NCBI GenBank assembly: GCA_032718475.1
Contig: JAUCBJ010005349.1
Location: 1-27,163, forward strand
DNA length: 27,163 bases
Source of the DNA: Nemertoderma westbladi
Taxonomy: Eukaryota > Xenacoelomorpha > Nemertodermatida > Nemertodermatidae
Direction: 5' to 3'
A program made the position numbers and the translations under genes. The number at the start of each line of letters is the position of its first letter. Position 1 is the first letter of the stretch. Of the stretch, positions 18,497 through 27,163 are shown one piece after another. The notes below the pieces were generated by a model that saw only the letters and a list, made by a program, of their open reading frames with translations, was not told the DNA's origin and did not search any database.

Positions 18497-19334
18497 TAAT
18501 TGCTGTTTTGAAGGTTGTAACACCCACTAAATCGACCATTGCGGTTTCATTGCGCCTATTCTCAAGTCTGTGAAGCAATTGCAAGTATGACTTATTAACT
18601 TATAATAATCTCACCAAACTATGGCAAAACTATCGTACACGTACAGTACCGGTACTGCAGTTAGCCCCAAGACGTTACAGACTGACAGACAGACAGAAGG
18701 GTGTTTTTATTCTTTTTACTGTTTTATGGGTGTAACTCGAAAAATCAACCCTCATTACCGATGGAATAAAAACTTTCACCCACCTGCCCACGGGATTACA
18801 TTTTTTAAAAACATTTTAAGTGATTACATTTGCAAATTAGCTGAAATACTACAGGAATTTATTAGACTGTTAGATGTATTAAATTACCGCTATAGGCCTA
18901 TGTCATAATTATTATACAATGGCAGAATGGAATACCAGTAATGGATTCCAATTCCATATTTATCAGTATTTCCAAACCAACTCCAAAAGTTGAATTTTAA
19001 AAAAAGTTGAATTTTAAACCCTTCTCCAAAAGTTGAAATTTAAAAAATAAAGTTTAAATTTCAACTCAGTTGTAAGTAAATAGAACTCCCCGACTGGATA
19101 ATCTGCTAATGTCTAATCGAACCGTCTTTGAAGGTCTAGCACTCTAGCACACAACGAAATGTGAGGTTTTTCCCCCATACCCAATAATTAGGCCAACGGA
19201 TTGCACTCTCGTGGCAGACTGGAATAAAACCCAATAAAACCTAATAAAACTTAATAATTTTTACACTAGGTTTTTTATTAAAACCTAATAATAAAACCTA
19301 ATATTAAAACCTAATTGCCATCCCTGCCAGTACA

Positions 19335-19720
19335 GCAGTAAAGGCCTGGAGTGGTACAGTTGACGTGTACAATCATAGCATTTACAATTTTTTACAGTAC
19401 CGATACCTGTACCAGTCCGCCAGTCTGCCAGTACCAGTACCATTACCAGTTTTGGTGTATGTGTTGATGTGTTGTATAGTCCTATTACTGTATTAGGCTA
19501 CCGTACTGCAGTACACAATATTAGGCTACCGGTCTGCCAGTACCTGCAAACTGAAACATTTAAAAGTTTACACTGCCATGCAGACTGTACCAGTAGATGA
19601 GACCTGTCCTGTAGTGCTGCTGTCAGACTGTTTGTATGAATCAGCTGCACAGAGTCAGTCAGTCAGTCAGTGACTGTAAGTAAGTACTGCAGTATGCTTG
19701 ATGCTTAAGCTGTACTACAG
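19335..19720. repeat. cagtac-rich simple sequence and (AGTC)n
   Basis: Dense cagtacc/ggtact and ccagt repeats, e.g. around 19396-19445, with a clean (agtc) run at 19653-19671. It continues the same kind of sequence found left of the hAT insertion at 16780-16830, so it is the original target region. No gene. Confidence 0.6.
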
Positions 19721-20029
19721 TCTGACAGTATAAGTATGTCAGTGTAGTGTAAATCAGTAAATAATTGGCCAGAGTAGAATATGCACGACATATAATACTT
19801 TATTACAAAATTAACTCTGGCAATATTTAAACTGGAGCCGGAGCAGAAGCTGGAGGTGCCAAAATGGCCGGAGCCAGAGCAGGAGGCCGGAGCTTTGATC
19901 GAGCCCTAGTTAGTAGCCATTAAGAATCAATTAGTACAGTAACTATTCACCATCAGCTCTATATTCAGTTATGTTAACAATTTCAGTTATCAGCGAACAA
20001 TACAAATTTTTATAATGATGGGATTAATT

Positions 20030-21790
20030 TTTATAATAATGGATTTATAATTTCTGATAGTTCTGGAAAAGCAAGTCACACTCTAATTTATTGAAGGCGC
20101 TCTGGATATCTAACTGAGAGATGTATAAAGATTGGCCGCATTATCTTTGATAATTAATAAATTCTAGAACAGCTGCGATAATTATGTCCAAACTAATCTT
20201 CCTTTGGTATGCAACTACTTAGAGGCTCGGGATGACCAATGACGGTAGACAGTAATGTAATACAACACCCTCGAAGATTTTCCTAAATATCCATTCGGTA
20301 GATATTGGATGATACGATTTTGGTGATAAAATTGGTCGATTTTTCCCTTGTAGAAGCTAGTGGTTAGAGTTGTGCCAAACATAGATGGAAGTTCACCGAG
20401 ACTAAAGCAGGCATTTATAAGATCCTCAAGTTCCCCTGTGATAAAGTCCATATCAAGTGACAAAATGTTCTCAATTGTGAGCCCATTTGCATCTGGAGAT
20501 TTCCCAAGTGAGATGGAGTGTATGTATAGCATGGTGAACAGTGAGTGGCTTTCGATATGACTGGACATGTTGCAGCATCAGCTTTGGACTGCAATTTGGC
20601 CTGAAGAGACTTCAGTTTAGTAGAAGCATCCGGATTTTCTTTGTTTATGTCGATTAAGTCCACCTTGATAATTTCCTGAGCCAGAGGGGAAGGAGAAGAT
20701 TTGTACTTACTGTTGAAGAATCGCCAGAATTCCTTGGGCTTGCTAGACAATTTGCTTGCATTGACCCTCAACCTCTTGGATAACATGTTCTTTAAAAGAA
20801 AGTTCTTCAAGTGACTTGTGGCACGACGAGACTCTCTAAATGGCTCCTTCTATAAGCTAGTGTCAGACCTTCCATCCTGCCACCACAGCTGGGTTCTTTC
20901 TGGCAGGTTTTCGCGCAATTACAAAGCAGAGACGATTGTATTCGGTGGTTCTTTGTTTTCTGAGGAAAATGACAATGTTTGAGGTGGGTTACAGCTGCCT
21001 TTAAGATTGCGTTTTCCAGTGTGTTTGCAAACTGTCCTAACTCTGTTGCAGACCAATTAACGGCGTTTGGAGGCAAGTCTTTATATGTCTTATACTTCCA
21101 CAGTAAAAGAAACAGCTGAAAGTTCTCTATATGTCGACTCTGTACCTTATTCCAAGCGATTTTTACAGGTCTAGAGCTCGCCAGTTTTTGAGATGGATTT
21201 GTAGGCAGATCCGCGACCGTTCTAAACTGACAGTCTGTGAAAATGGGGTCGTGATCAGAGTTGAGTGCTAGATCAGCATCCGCCACTCTGCCTTTGATAA
21301 CTTGCTCAAATACATGTTGAGTAGTTATGATGTGTTCTATGTACGATACGCCTGTGCCTCTAGGAAAGCTGATGCAGGGTCCCATGAATGGCCCAGTATA
21401 CGTGTCGATAGCAATAAGGTCTTGACTATGAAGGAAATCGTTTAGACGGACACCTTATCGCCTTGACCCTATTATGTCTGGGCCCCTGGAGATTGCCAAG
21501 ATCTGACTTTGTATCAGCCAGGATGATTGGTATGGCTGTATCGTACAGGTCCACTAGCGAAGTCAGTCTACCAATGAATGTTTCAAACACATTAAATCCT
21601 TGGAGGAGTCTGGGAAGTAGCAGCTCAAGATTGTATAAAGTTGAGGGTAATCATGGAGACGTGCATTTATCCCTACAATGTCATCATACGAAGATATACA
21701 GTATATCGCTAAAAACATACCATCTGTATATTAGTGCAACGCCACCACGTACAACGCCACACACTCTCAATATTACTGAAATTAATAAAT
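20030..21790 (-). mobile_element. Decayed LINE, copy 2 (endonuclease plus start of RT)
   Basis: Minus-strand order: RGGVALIYR and YDDIVGINARL with LLSCYF-like LSCYF (about 21,780-21,640), FETFIGRLTSLVDLYD (about 21,600), a degraded G-D-F-N box, DLIAIDTYTGPF then YIEHII and the intact catalytic LNSDHDPI (21,385-21,240), KPKEFWRFF (near 20,720), SLGKSPDANG and SFYKG (20,350-20,520), then QLDIQSAFN (about 20,070-20,100). It stops after RT motif A, so YADD is missing. Frames change at least four times. It is the same family as 5672-7690. It keeps the endonuclease catalytic His that copy 1 lost. It lies in the receptor intron, in the same orientation as the gene. Confidence 0.85.
20807..21385 (-). 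pseudogene. LINE APE-endonuclease C-terminus and linker (copy 2)
   Basis: The longest intact frame of copy 2. Residues 1-48 cover GPCISFPRG, GVSYIEHII and the S-D-H-D-P-I catalytic block (residues 43-48) of an AP-type endonuclease, which nicks target DNA to prime reverse transcription. Then comes the linker (VKIAWNKVQ, NWSATELGQFANTLENAI). After about residue 135 it departs from the copy 1 linker, indicating a frameshift. The Met is not a true start, since the nuclease continues upstream in the same frame (LIAIDTYTGPF). Confidence 0.75.
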
Positions 21791-21799
21791 TTCATTCAC

Positions 21800-22313
21800 A
21801 AATTCTTGTAAAACTAGTGTTTGTTTTTGTTATACATTACCGTAATGTCAACTTATCAGCGTTCTCCACTAACTCAGGTTTTGCTACAATAATAGGCTAC
21901 GCCGCTCCTCCAACCATTGCATGCAGTATATCATATAGTTTATTGTATTAATGTGTTCTGTAGTATTCTGTGCGATATGTAAGAACTTCACGACTCTGTC
22001 TATTTTTAAATTTGATTAACCATAATTTTTTTAGTGCTCTGGAGTATTATATTTGCAGAGATTTAGTTATATTGTATGAAATTCGACCCAACCATATATA
22101 ATAAAAATGAGTATGACATATTGCAAAATTGCAATTATTGCTCCTTAATTAGCTGTTCTGATTGTCAGTATTGTTTCATAAATTCCAATAAACGTAGGAA
22201 AACTACTTTTAATTGTTTTGTGTTAATAGAATGTATTTAGTAAAGCAATAACTTCATCCATCATCACCACCAACTTGCTACTTATCGCGATTTTTATTAA
22301 TAAAAATGTATGT
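21800..22313. other. Intronic stretch, nothing assigned
   Basis: Between the LINE relic and a 16-C tract at 22314-22329. AT-rich, with no supported feature. The long plus-strand frame over 21463-21951 is the opposite strand of the LINE relic in its right half and has no family features. Confidence 0.4.
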
Positions 22314-22386
22314 CCCCCCCCCCCCCCCCATTCATGTAATTAAATAAATTTATTATCAATCTATTCTAGGAATGTTTTTGTCTAAC

Positions 22387-22545
22387 CTCTTCGAGTTGAA
22401 CGAGAGTGGCGACACGTTTCCATTTGAACTTTCGTATGATGTTTATTCTGGGTTGGTTCAGTTCCAAGTCTGTTGGATAGATTCCTATATGGAGAGGATA
22501 TTGGGCTCGGTTTATCAGTGCTGGTGAACCGGAGACAGGTGATAC
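22387..22545 (-). CDS. GABA-B-type receptor, ligand-domain exon
   Basis: Exactly 53 codons, phase 0 at both ends. It begins VSPVSGSPALINRAQYP and ends KFKWKRVATLVQLEE. This corresponds to the segment of GABA-B subunits running from the S-S-P-A-L-S-N-R-x-x-[FY]-P block to the strand W-x-[KR]-[IV]-A-T, which ends the first lobe. The acceptor is tcctcttctag (minus strand, AG at 22546-22547) with a good pyrimidine tract; the donor is GAG|GTTAGA. The next protein segment is the start of exon 13021-14726. Exons for the first ~130 residues (signal peptide, first strand) are not found up to 27163 and presumably lie further right. The acceptor region is tandemly duplicated (22541-22618). Confidence 0.82.
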
Positions 22546-22618
22546 CTAGAAGAGGACAGACACAATGAGACGCCCATGTGATACCTAGAAGAGGACAGAC
22601 ACAATGAGACGCCCAGGT
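22541..22618. repeat. 39-bp tandem duplication of the exon acceptor
   Basis: gatacctagaagaggacaga, then cacaatgagacgccc and a 4-base tail, occurs at 22541-22579 and again at 22580-22618 with one mismatch. On the minus strand each copy contains the pyrimidine tract and AG acceptor tcctcttctag|gtatc. The receptor exon therefore has two equivalent acceptors 39 bp apart. Confidence 0.92.
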
Positions 22619-22745
22619 GAAGAATACCAGGTTTTAAGTTTTTCGTTGAATTGTCATTGGAATATTTATATATGTATTTTTATTTAATAAATAATTTTGA
22701 GTATAATTTAGATTCATTAAATTTCCCCATATCGCTTATCATAAT

Positions 22746-22808
22746 AGCGCTTATTTTGTGTTTTATAGCGCTCATTTTGTGTTTTAATGCGCTTATTTTG
22801 TGTTTTAT
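22746..22808. repeat. 21-bp tandem repeat, 3 units
   Basis: agcgcttattttgtgtttta plus one base, repeated at 22746, 22767 and 22788 with two or three substitutions. Non-coding. It lies in the upstream intron of the receptor gene. Confidence 0.9.
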
Positions 22809-22819
22809 ACTATACTTAC

Positions 22820-23430
22820 ACCCTGTGACATTGATTGAATTAAGTCTAGCTCGAATTCAGCGTAAGTCCAGGTTCTATAGCATAGGTAATATAAGTCGAG
22901 CTTAATAATATCAAAGAGCAGAAAAGAAGAATGCTTAATGATAGTAACAAACACCACATTGGAAAAGTTGAAGTTGAAGCTGCGGACTTGTCAATACTTG
23001 AGCAGATTGAAAGCGTAACTGGACAATATACATAATAACAACAGTCATAGTGGAGTAAAAGCATAGCGCGACATACAACTCCTTCAACTTAATTGGCTTG
23101 GAACACAGAATAGGGCAGCTAGTGTGCGGGGATATGAATTGATGGATACAGACCACCAATTAATTGTATTAAGCATTGTAATATCGGCGAATTCATCTTC
23201 CTATTTATCTTAACTATGACTTTTAGCTTCAGTACTGAGATTTATCCCCATGGGCTGGGCGGTGGTGGTATATGCTTTGCTTGAGTTCATCCTTCCCTGA
23301 CCTATGATGAGCCAGCAAGTGTGTGCAATGTGCACAGAGGTGACAGCCATTACCAAAAATGTGTTATCTGTTATCCAAAGCAATGGGTTATTTTTTTCCA
23401 TAGATATGACCTCATTTGAAATGAAATTTG
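22820..23430. other. Non-coding stretch, nothing assigned
   Basis: Several short frames on both strands without family features. On the plus strand EVEAADLSILEQIE (about 22,970-23,015) looks protein-like but is isolated. Confidence 0.3.
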
Positions 23431-23775
23431 TCAGCAATACGTGATATTTGTATTTGTATTTTCGAAAGCGATTCTTTCTATGCTACTTACAAGTACCGGT
23501 AATGCTGCAATATGGTTCTTTAACCACATTGCTGAATTGTGGTTCTGTGATAGTAGTGTGTCGCCACCCCACCACTTAGAGTTGCCACACAGATTATGGT
23601 GTGGCCATTCGAAATAAATTGTGCCTGGGATTATCAATAGTATCCAGCAGTCTGGTTGTAGAAGCGTACTTACGCCGCAGCAGATTTTATAGTAAAATCC
23701 ATTGACATTAATTACGTGCGATGGATGTGGCAGATTGGCATTGGAGAGCACACTATATTCGTAGTGACGCGCCAC
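23431..23775 (-). other. Unidentified open frame with two consensus donors
   Basis: A 114-codon minus-strand frame, rich in Cys, Trp and His. It includes YYKICCG and FEWPHHNLCGNSKWWGG. Two perfect gtaagt donors lie in it (G at 23673 and at 23490). I do not recognise it. It follows directly on the RT relic at 23783-24190 and could be its degraded downstream sequence or an unknown exon. Confidence 0.25.
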
Positions 23776-23782
23776 AGTTTAT

Positions 23783-24190
23783 ATGAGTTGTCCAAAGAAA
23801 CGGCCACCATCTCTACCTTGGATGTAATCCGCATGCATAAAGCAATTCAACGTTTCCAGTTGTAGAGATGAGCATAGTACCCAGTTCTTTGTTGTGAGAA
23901 CAACATCACGTTAGCAGAAACTGTTTATGAACTCTAGGCTGATCTCGGTAAACTAAGACGTCGGATTTAGATGCCTGCCTCTTCGGCAAAATTTCATTGC
24001 CTTTGACTTTACTTCAGGTTAGCTGTAAGACAGTTCTCTTAGCAATAGTTTGATAAATCATTTAAAGCATTTTGTATAGAATCAATGGATTTTCCATACA
24101 TTACCAGGTCCTCGGCGTAAAGTAATTCATAAAGAGGCTGACATAGTAAAGTAACAAAATAAACAAAACCTTCAACATTTCAACACTGCA
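23783..24190 (-). pseudogene. LINE reverse transcriptase relic, motif C to thumb
   Basis: The minus-strand frame reads EGFVYFVTLLCQPLYELLYA, then EDLVMYGKSIDSIQNALNDL. This is the motif C region with Y-A-E-D in place of Y-A-D-D. Further on in another frame come KSKAMKFCRRGRHLNP (motif D: K-x-K-x-M-x-F), SLEFINSF and VVLTT, the usual order of L-x-F-V-x-x-F-x-Y-L-G-V and L-T. Stops and a shift interrupt it. The loss of one catalytic Asp confirms that it is dead. The family is unlike the three other LINE pieces in the window. Confidence 0.6.
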
Positions 24191-24237
24191 TTCTTGTGAA
24201 ACTAATAATGCATCAAATCGTTGCTGATCTCCAAATT

Positions 24238-24261
24238 GACACTCCTCAAGGGTGGAGTGTC
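24238..24261. other. Hairpin at the edge of the 50-bp array
   Basis: gacactcc (24238-24245) and ggagtgtc (24254-24261) are exact inverted complements with an 8-base loop. The last base of the 3' arm is the first base of the minisatellite. Confidence 0.6.
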
Positions 24262-25715
24262 AGGTTATTCACACAGCGGCGATGTGCAACACATTGAGTC
24301 CTCCATGGGTCAGGTTATTCACACAGCGGCGATGTGCAACACATTGAGTACTCCATGGGTCAGGTTATTCACACAGCGGCGATGTGCAACACATTGAGTC
24401 CTCCATGGGTCAGGTTATTCACACAGCGGCGATGTGCAACACATTGAGTCCTCCATGGGTCAGGTTATTCACACAGCGGCGATCTGCAACACATTGAGTC
24501 CTCCATGGGTCAGGTTATTCACACAGCGGCGATGTGCAACACATTGAGTCCTCCATGGGTCAGGTTATTCACACAGCGGCGATGTGCAACACATTGAGTC
24601 CTCCATGGGTCAGGTTATTCACACAGCGGCGATGTGCAACACATTGAGTCCTCCATGGGTCAGGTTATTCACACAGCGGCGATGTGCAACACATTGAGTC
24701 CTCCATGGGTCAGGTTATTCACACAGCGGCGATGCGATGTGCAACACATTGAGTCCTCCATGGGTCAGGTTATTCACACAGCGGCGATGTGCAACACATT
24801 GAGTCCTCCATGGGTCAGGTTATTCACACAGCGGCGATGTGCAACACATTGAGTCCTCCATGGGTCAGGTTATTCACACAGCGGCGATGTGCAATACATT
24901 GAGTCCTCCATGGGTCAGGTTATTCACACAGCGGCGATGTGCAACACATTGAGTCCTCCATGGGTCAGGTTATTCACACAGCGGCGATGTGCAACACATT
25001 GAGTCCTCCATGGGTCAGGTTATTCACACAGCGGCGATGTGCAACACATTGAGTCCTCCATGGGTCAGGTTATTCACACAGCGGCGATGTGCAACACATT
25101 GAGTCCTCCATGGGTCAGGTTATTCACACAGCGGCGATGTGCAACACATTGAGTCCTCCATGGGTCAGGTTATTCACACAGCGGCGATGTGCAACACATT
25201 GAGTCCTCCATGGGTCAGGTTATTCACACAGCGGCGATGTGCAACACATTGAGTCCTCCATGGGTCAGGTTATTCACACAGCGGCGATGTGCAACACATT
25301 GAGTCCTCCATGGGTCAGGTTATTCACACAGCGGCGATGTGCAATACATTGAGTCCTCCATGGGTCAGGTTATTCACACAGCGGCGATGTGCAACACATT
25401 GAGTCCTCCATGGGTCAGGTTATTCACACAGCGGCGATGTGCAACACATTGAGTCCTCCATGGGTCAGGTTATTCACACAGCGGCGATGTGCAACACATT
25501 GAGTCCTCCATGGGTCAGGTTATTCACACAGCGGCGATGTGCAACACATTGAGTCCTCCATGGGTCAGGTTATTCACACAGCGGCGATGTGCAACACATT
25601 GAGACCTCCATGGGTCAGGATATTCACACAGCGGCGATGTGCAACACATTGAGTCCTCTATGGATCAGGTTATTCACACAACGGCGATGTGCAATACGTT
25701 GAGTCCTCCATGGGG
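24261..25715. repeat. 50-bp minisatellite, 29 units
   Basis: The unit caggttattcacacagcggc, then gatgtgcaacacattgagtc and ctccatgggt, repeats at exact 50-bp spacing from 24261 to 24711. The unit at 24711 is 55 bp because gcgat is duplicated. The array then runs from 24766 to 25666 at 50 bp. Most units are identical. Variants are few (gatctg at about 24481; aatac at about 24893 and 25343), while the last two or three units carry several changes. This is the usual pattern of an array homogenised in its middle. Non-coding; a frame over 24634-24852 is a by-product. Confidence 0.97.
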
Positions 25716-25719
25716 CGCA

Positions 25720-26290
25720 AATCTAGCCCGCCCCCCTACACACCTCAACCTCTTAGGTTTCCTGCCTTCCTTTGCGACGCCCTTCACAACTTAAGCCTCT
25801 CATCACATGATTTCTGATAACATAGTAAATATCAATATGTTCCACCTGTACCTGATAGAGCGGGAGACTAATAATATCACTACTACTATAATAGCGCAAA
25901 ACTATGACTAAGTTGCTAAATTGCCAATTATTATAATTTATTATTTGTACTTATATATAATAATATTATATAATAATTTATTTATTGATCCTTAAAACCA
26001 GAGAATTTATGATAAAAAATTGCACTGGGCATTCAATGTATACACACTAAATGATTATTTGGAACAATAGCGTCAGTGTACAGGAGCAACTATGTTACTC
26101 CTATGTATGTAATACCGGAAATAAGACATGTACAGTAGATATAATAAATAAATACAAAAAAATTTAGTTGAGCACAAATATTACTACCCCCCCCCACCCC
26201 CGCTGAACCATGCAGAAACCTTGGTTTCGTTATGGAGCAGTTACCCCCCCCCCCCCCCCCCCCCCCCTCCCTCTGGCAGACAATAAAGAG
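25720..26290. other. Non-coding stretch with long C tracts
   Basis: AT-rich sequence (25,900-26,180), then C tracts at 26187-26201 (interrupted by one A) and 26244-26267 (24 C), which enclose a 42-bp unique segment. The right side probably includes the 3' UTR of the LINE at 26298. Confidence 0.5.
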
Positions 26291-26297
26291 CCTCCAG

Positions 26298-27163
26298 CTA
26301 AGTTACTTCTTCTCGACTGTATTTACTTAGAAATATATTTTTCAAATGTCGTTTAAAAGTTGCAAGGTTTGGTGACTTGATTACATCGATATGGAGCGAA
26401 TTCCATAATTTTACCGATTTCACAATTATACTATCGTGACCAAACCTATTTTTAGATTTTGGAATAACGATATTCCCAGTTCGTGGATTTAACCTAATAT
26501 TGTTTTTTGCTAAAAACGGCAGATCCAAAGTTTTAAAAGCTTCTGTAAGCTTATGCATATATTTGTAAAAGTATATAAGCGCATAATATTCTCGAACTGC
26601 AGAGAGTAACGGAATTTCGCCTTTCTGCCTCAACTCCGTTCCACTGCTGTCGGTAATTTTCTTCCCGAAAATAGTGCGTAATGCGTAATTTTGTACCTTT
26701 TCAAATTTATAAAGCAGTTCCTTTGAACCATGTTTGTCATGGAGAGACACAAGCAGCTGACAACAATAATTATGATAGGGCATAGTAAGCGTTTTATATA
26801 ATTGCAATTTAGTTTTATTGGGCAATTGACCCTTTATTATTCGTAAACAAGAAATGGTAAGAGTCATTTTTTGGATCATTTTCCCTATGTAATCTTTCCA
26901 ATTTAGCTCGTTATCAATGTTCACTCCCAGATATTTTACTGATGGAGATTGTGGAATAGGTTCAGGGCAGCCTACATTTAATTTTATGGATGAGAAGTCA
27001 GCTCTATTTTCTGGGCTGATTTGCTTCGGAGATAAAAGGAGAAATTCCGTTTTGTCTGGGTTCAGTTTCAAATGAGAATCATTAAATATTTTTTGAATTT
27101 TCTGAACATTCGACTCTAACAATTTTGTAGCTTGTTCTGGATCTGAGTCAGCCACATAAATAA
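26298..27163 (-). CDS. LINE ORF2 C-terminal half (CR1/L2-like), partial
   Basis: An uninterrupted frame from the window edge to a stop at 26298. It begins IYVADSDPEQ (27161 down), the segment that normally follows shortly after the catalytic YADD of the reverse transcriptase, so the catalytic core is just outside. Next come LKLNPDKTEFLLLS (about residues 29-42), the KYLGVNIDNELNW block (74-86), the thumb and connection, and a C-terminal domain ending VKLWNSLHIDVIKSPNLATF (about 248-267). This is the pattern of CR1/L2/Crack-type LINEs. There are no stops or frame breaks over 288 codons, unlike every other LINE piece in the window, so it is relatively young. It may extend to the right for several kb. 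Confidence 0.85.
   Translation of the reverse strand, partial: IYVADSDPEQATKLLESNVQKIQKIFNDSHLKLNPDKTEFLLLSPKQISPENRADFSSIKLNVGCPEPIPQSPSVKYLGVNIDNELNWKDYIGKMIQKMTLTISCLRIIKGQLPNKTKLQLYKTLTMPYHNYCCQLLVSLHDKHGSKELLYKFEKVQNYALRTIFGKKITDSSGTELRQKGEIPLLSAVREYYALIYFYKYMHKLTEAFKTLDLPFLAKNNIRLNPRTGNIVIPKSKNRFGHDSIIVKSVKLWNSLHIDVIKSPNLATFKRHLKNIFLSKYSREEVT

Larger units (their letters stand above)
16831..19326. mobile_element. hAT-like DNA element carrying nested insertions
   Basis: The ends are inverted: cagggatgg at 16831-16839 and ccatccctg at 19318-19326. Both are followed inward by clusters of aaaacctaa motifs, as expected of transposase-binding subterminal repeats. An exact 8-bp duplication, ccagtaca, flanks it (16823-16830 and 19327-19334). 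A TIR of the form CAGGGATGG and an 8-bp duplication are diagnostic of hAT transposons. I find no transposase (no DDE or dimerisation motif), so this is a non-autonomous or gutted copy. About 1.5 kb of its interior is a separate inverted-repeat element (16985-18496). It lies in the receptor intron. Confidence 0.85.
14727..22386 (-). other. 7.7-kb intron of the GABA-B-like gene
   Basis: The donor is GAG|GTTAGA at 22386 and the acceptor is ttttctccccag ending at 14727 (minus strand). The flanking exons join in phase 0, and the encoded protein is continuous across the junction by comparison with GABA-B subunits (VATLVQLEE, then IFTLADD). Almost all recognisable content of the intron is transposon-derived: 15475-15840, 16831-19326 and 20030-21790. 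Confidence 0.8.

Noticed and set aside
21463-21951. Plus-strand 162-codon frame
   Set aside because: Its left two thirds are the opposite strand of the LINE copy 2 endonuclease.
24634-24852. A repeat-containing protein frame inside the 50-bp array
   Set aside because: The frame exists only because the 5-bp duplication changes phase. The 50-bp unit is not a multiple of three and the frame has no conservation signal.

Overview
This is a metazoan genomic segment. It is AT-rich and intron-containing, with consensus splice sites, a tRNA-derived SINE, several decayed non-LTR and LTR retrotransposons, short inverted-repeat DNA elements and two long minisatellites. The only clearly identifiable host genes are class C (GABA-B-type) GPCR genes on the minus strand and a fragment of an alpha-tubulin gene. 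An invertebrate is most likely, since multiple divergent GABA-B-like receptors are typical there. The phylum cannot be read from the sequence.

Left part (1-13,000). A short inverted-repeat DNA element (45-581) carries an internal 22-bp array. It is followed by a tRNA-derived SINE (760-994) and an alpha-tubulin C-terminal fragment (1249-1361). A single exon at 2650-2806 (minus) encodes the first beta-strand/helix unit of a second GABA-B-like receptor that would continue off the left edge. From 4.8 to 10.6 kb lies one decayed Ty1/copia-like pol region on the minus strand. Its integrase C-terminal region has been blown up into a 2.1-kb minisatellite (8187-10268), and a 5'-truncated LINE (5672-7690) is inserted between its integrase and reverse transcriptase remnants.

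Middle and right (13,000-22,600). The main gene is a GABA-B-type receptor on the minus strand, with exons at 22387-22545 and 13021-14726. They are separated by a 7.7-kb intron and preceded by exons that must lie beyond the right edge. The large exon holds the rest of the ligand-binding domain and all seven membrane helices, with a one-base frame disruption inside helix 1. The intron is a transposon store. It holds a LINE relic, a hAT-like element (16831-19326) with an inner Tc1/mariner-like inverted-repeat element that itself holds a G-tract-ended element, and a second relic of the same LINE family seen at 5.7-7.7 kb. The exon 22387-22545 acceptor sits in a 39-bp tandem duplication, so the splice acceptor is present twice.

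Right end (22,600-27,163). A decayed reverse transcriptase piece, a 29-unit 50-bp minisatellite (24261-25715), long C tracts, and the intact 3' half of a CR1/L2-like LINE ORF that runs off the window.

Recurring theme: short elements ending in long G/C tracts occur at 3.2, 10.8 and 17.5 kb, and their core is also found inside the element at 45-581.
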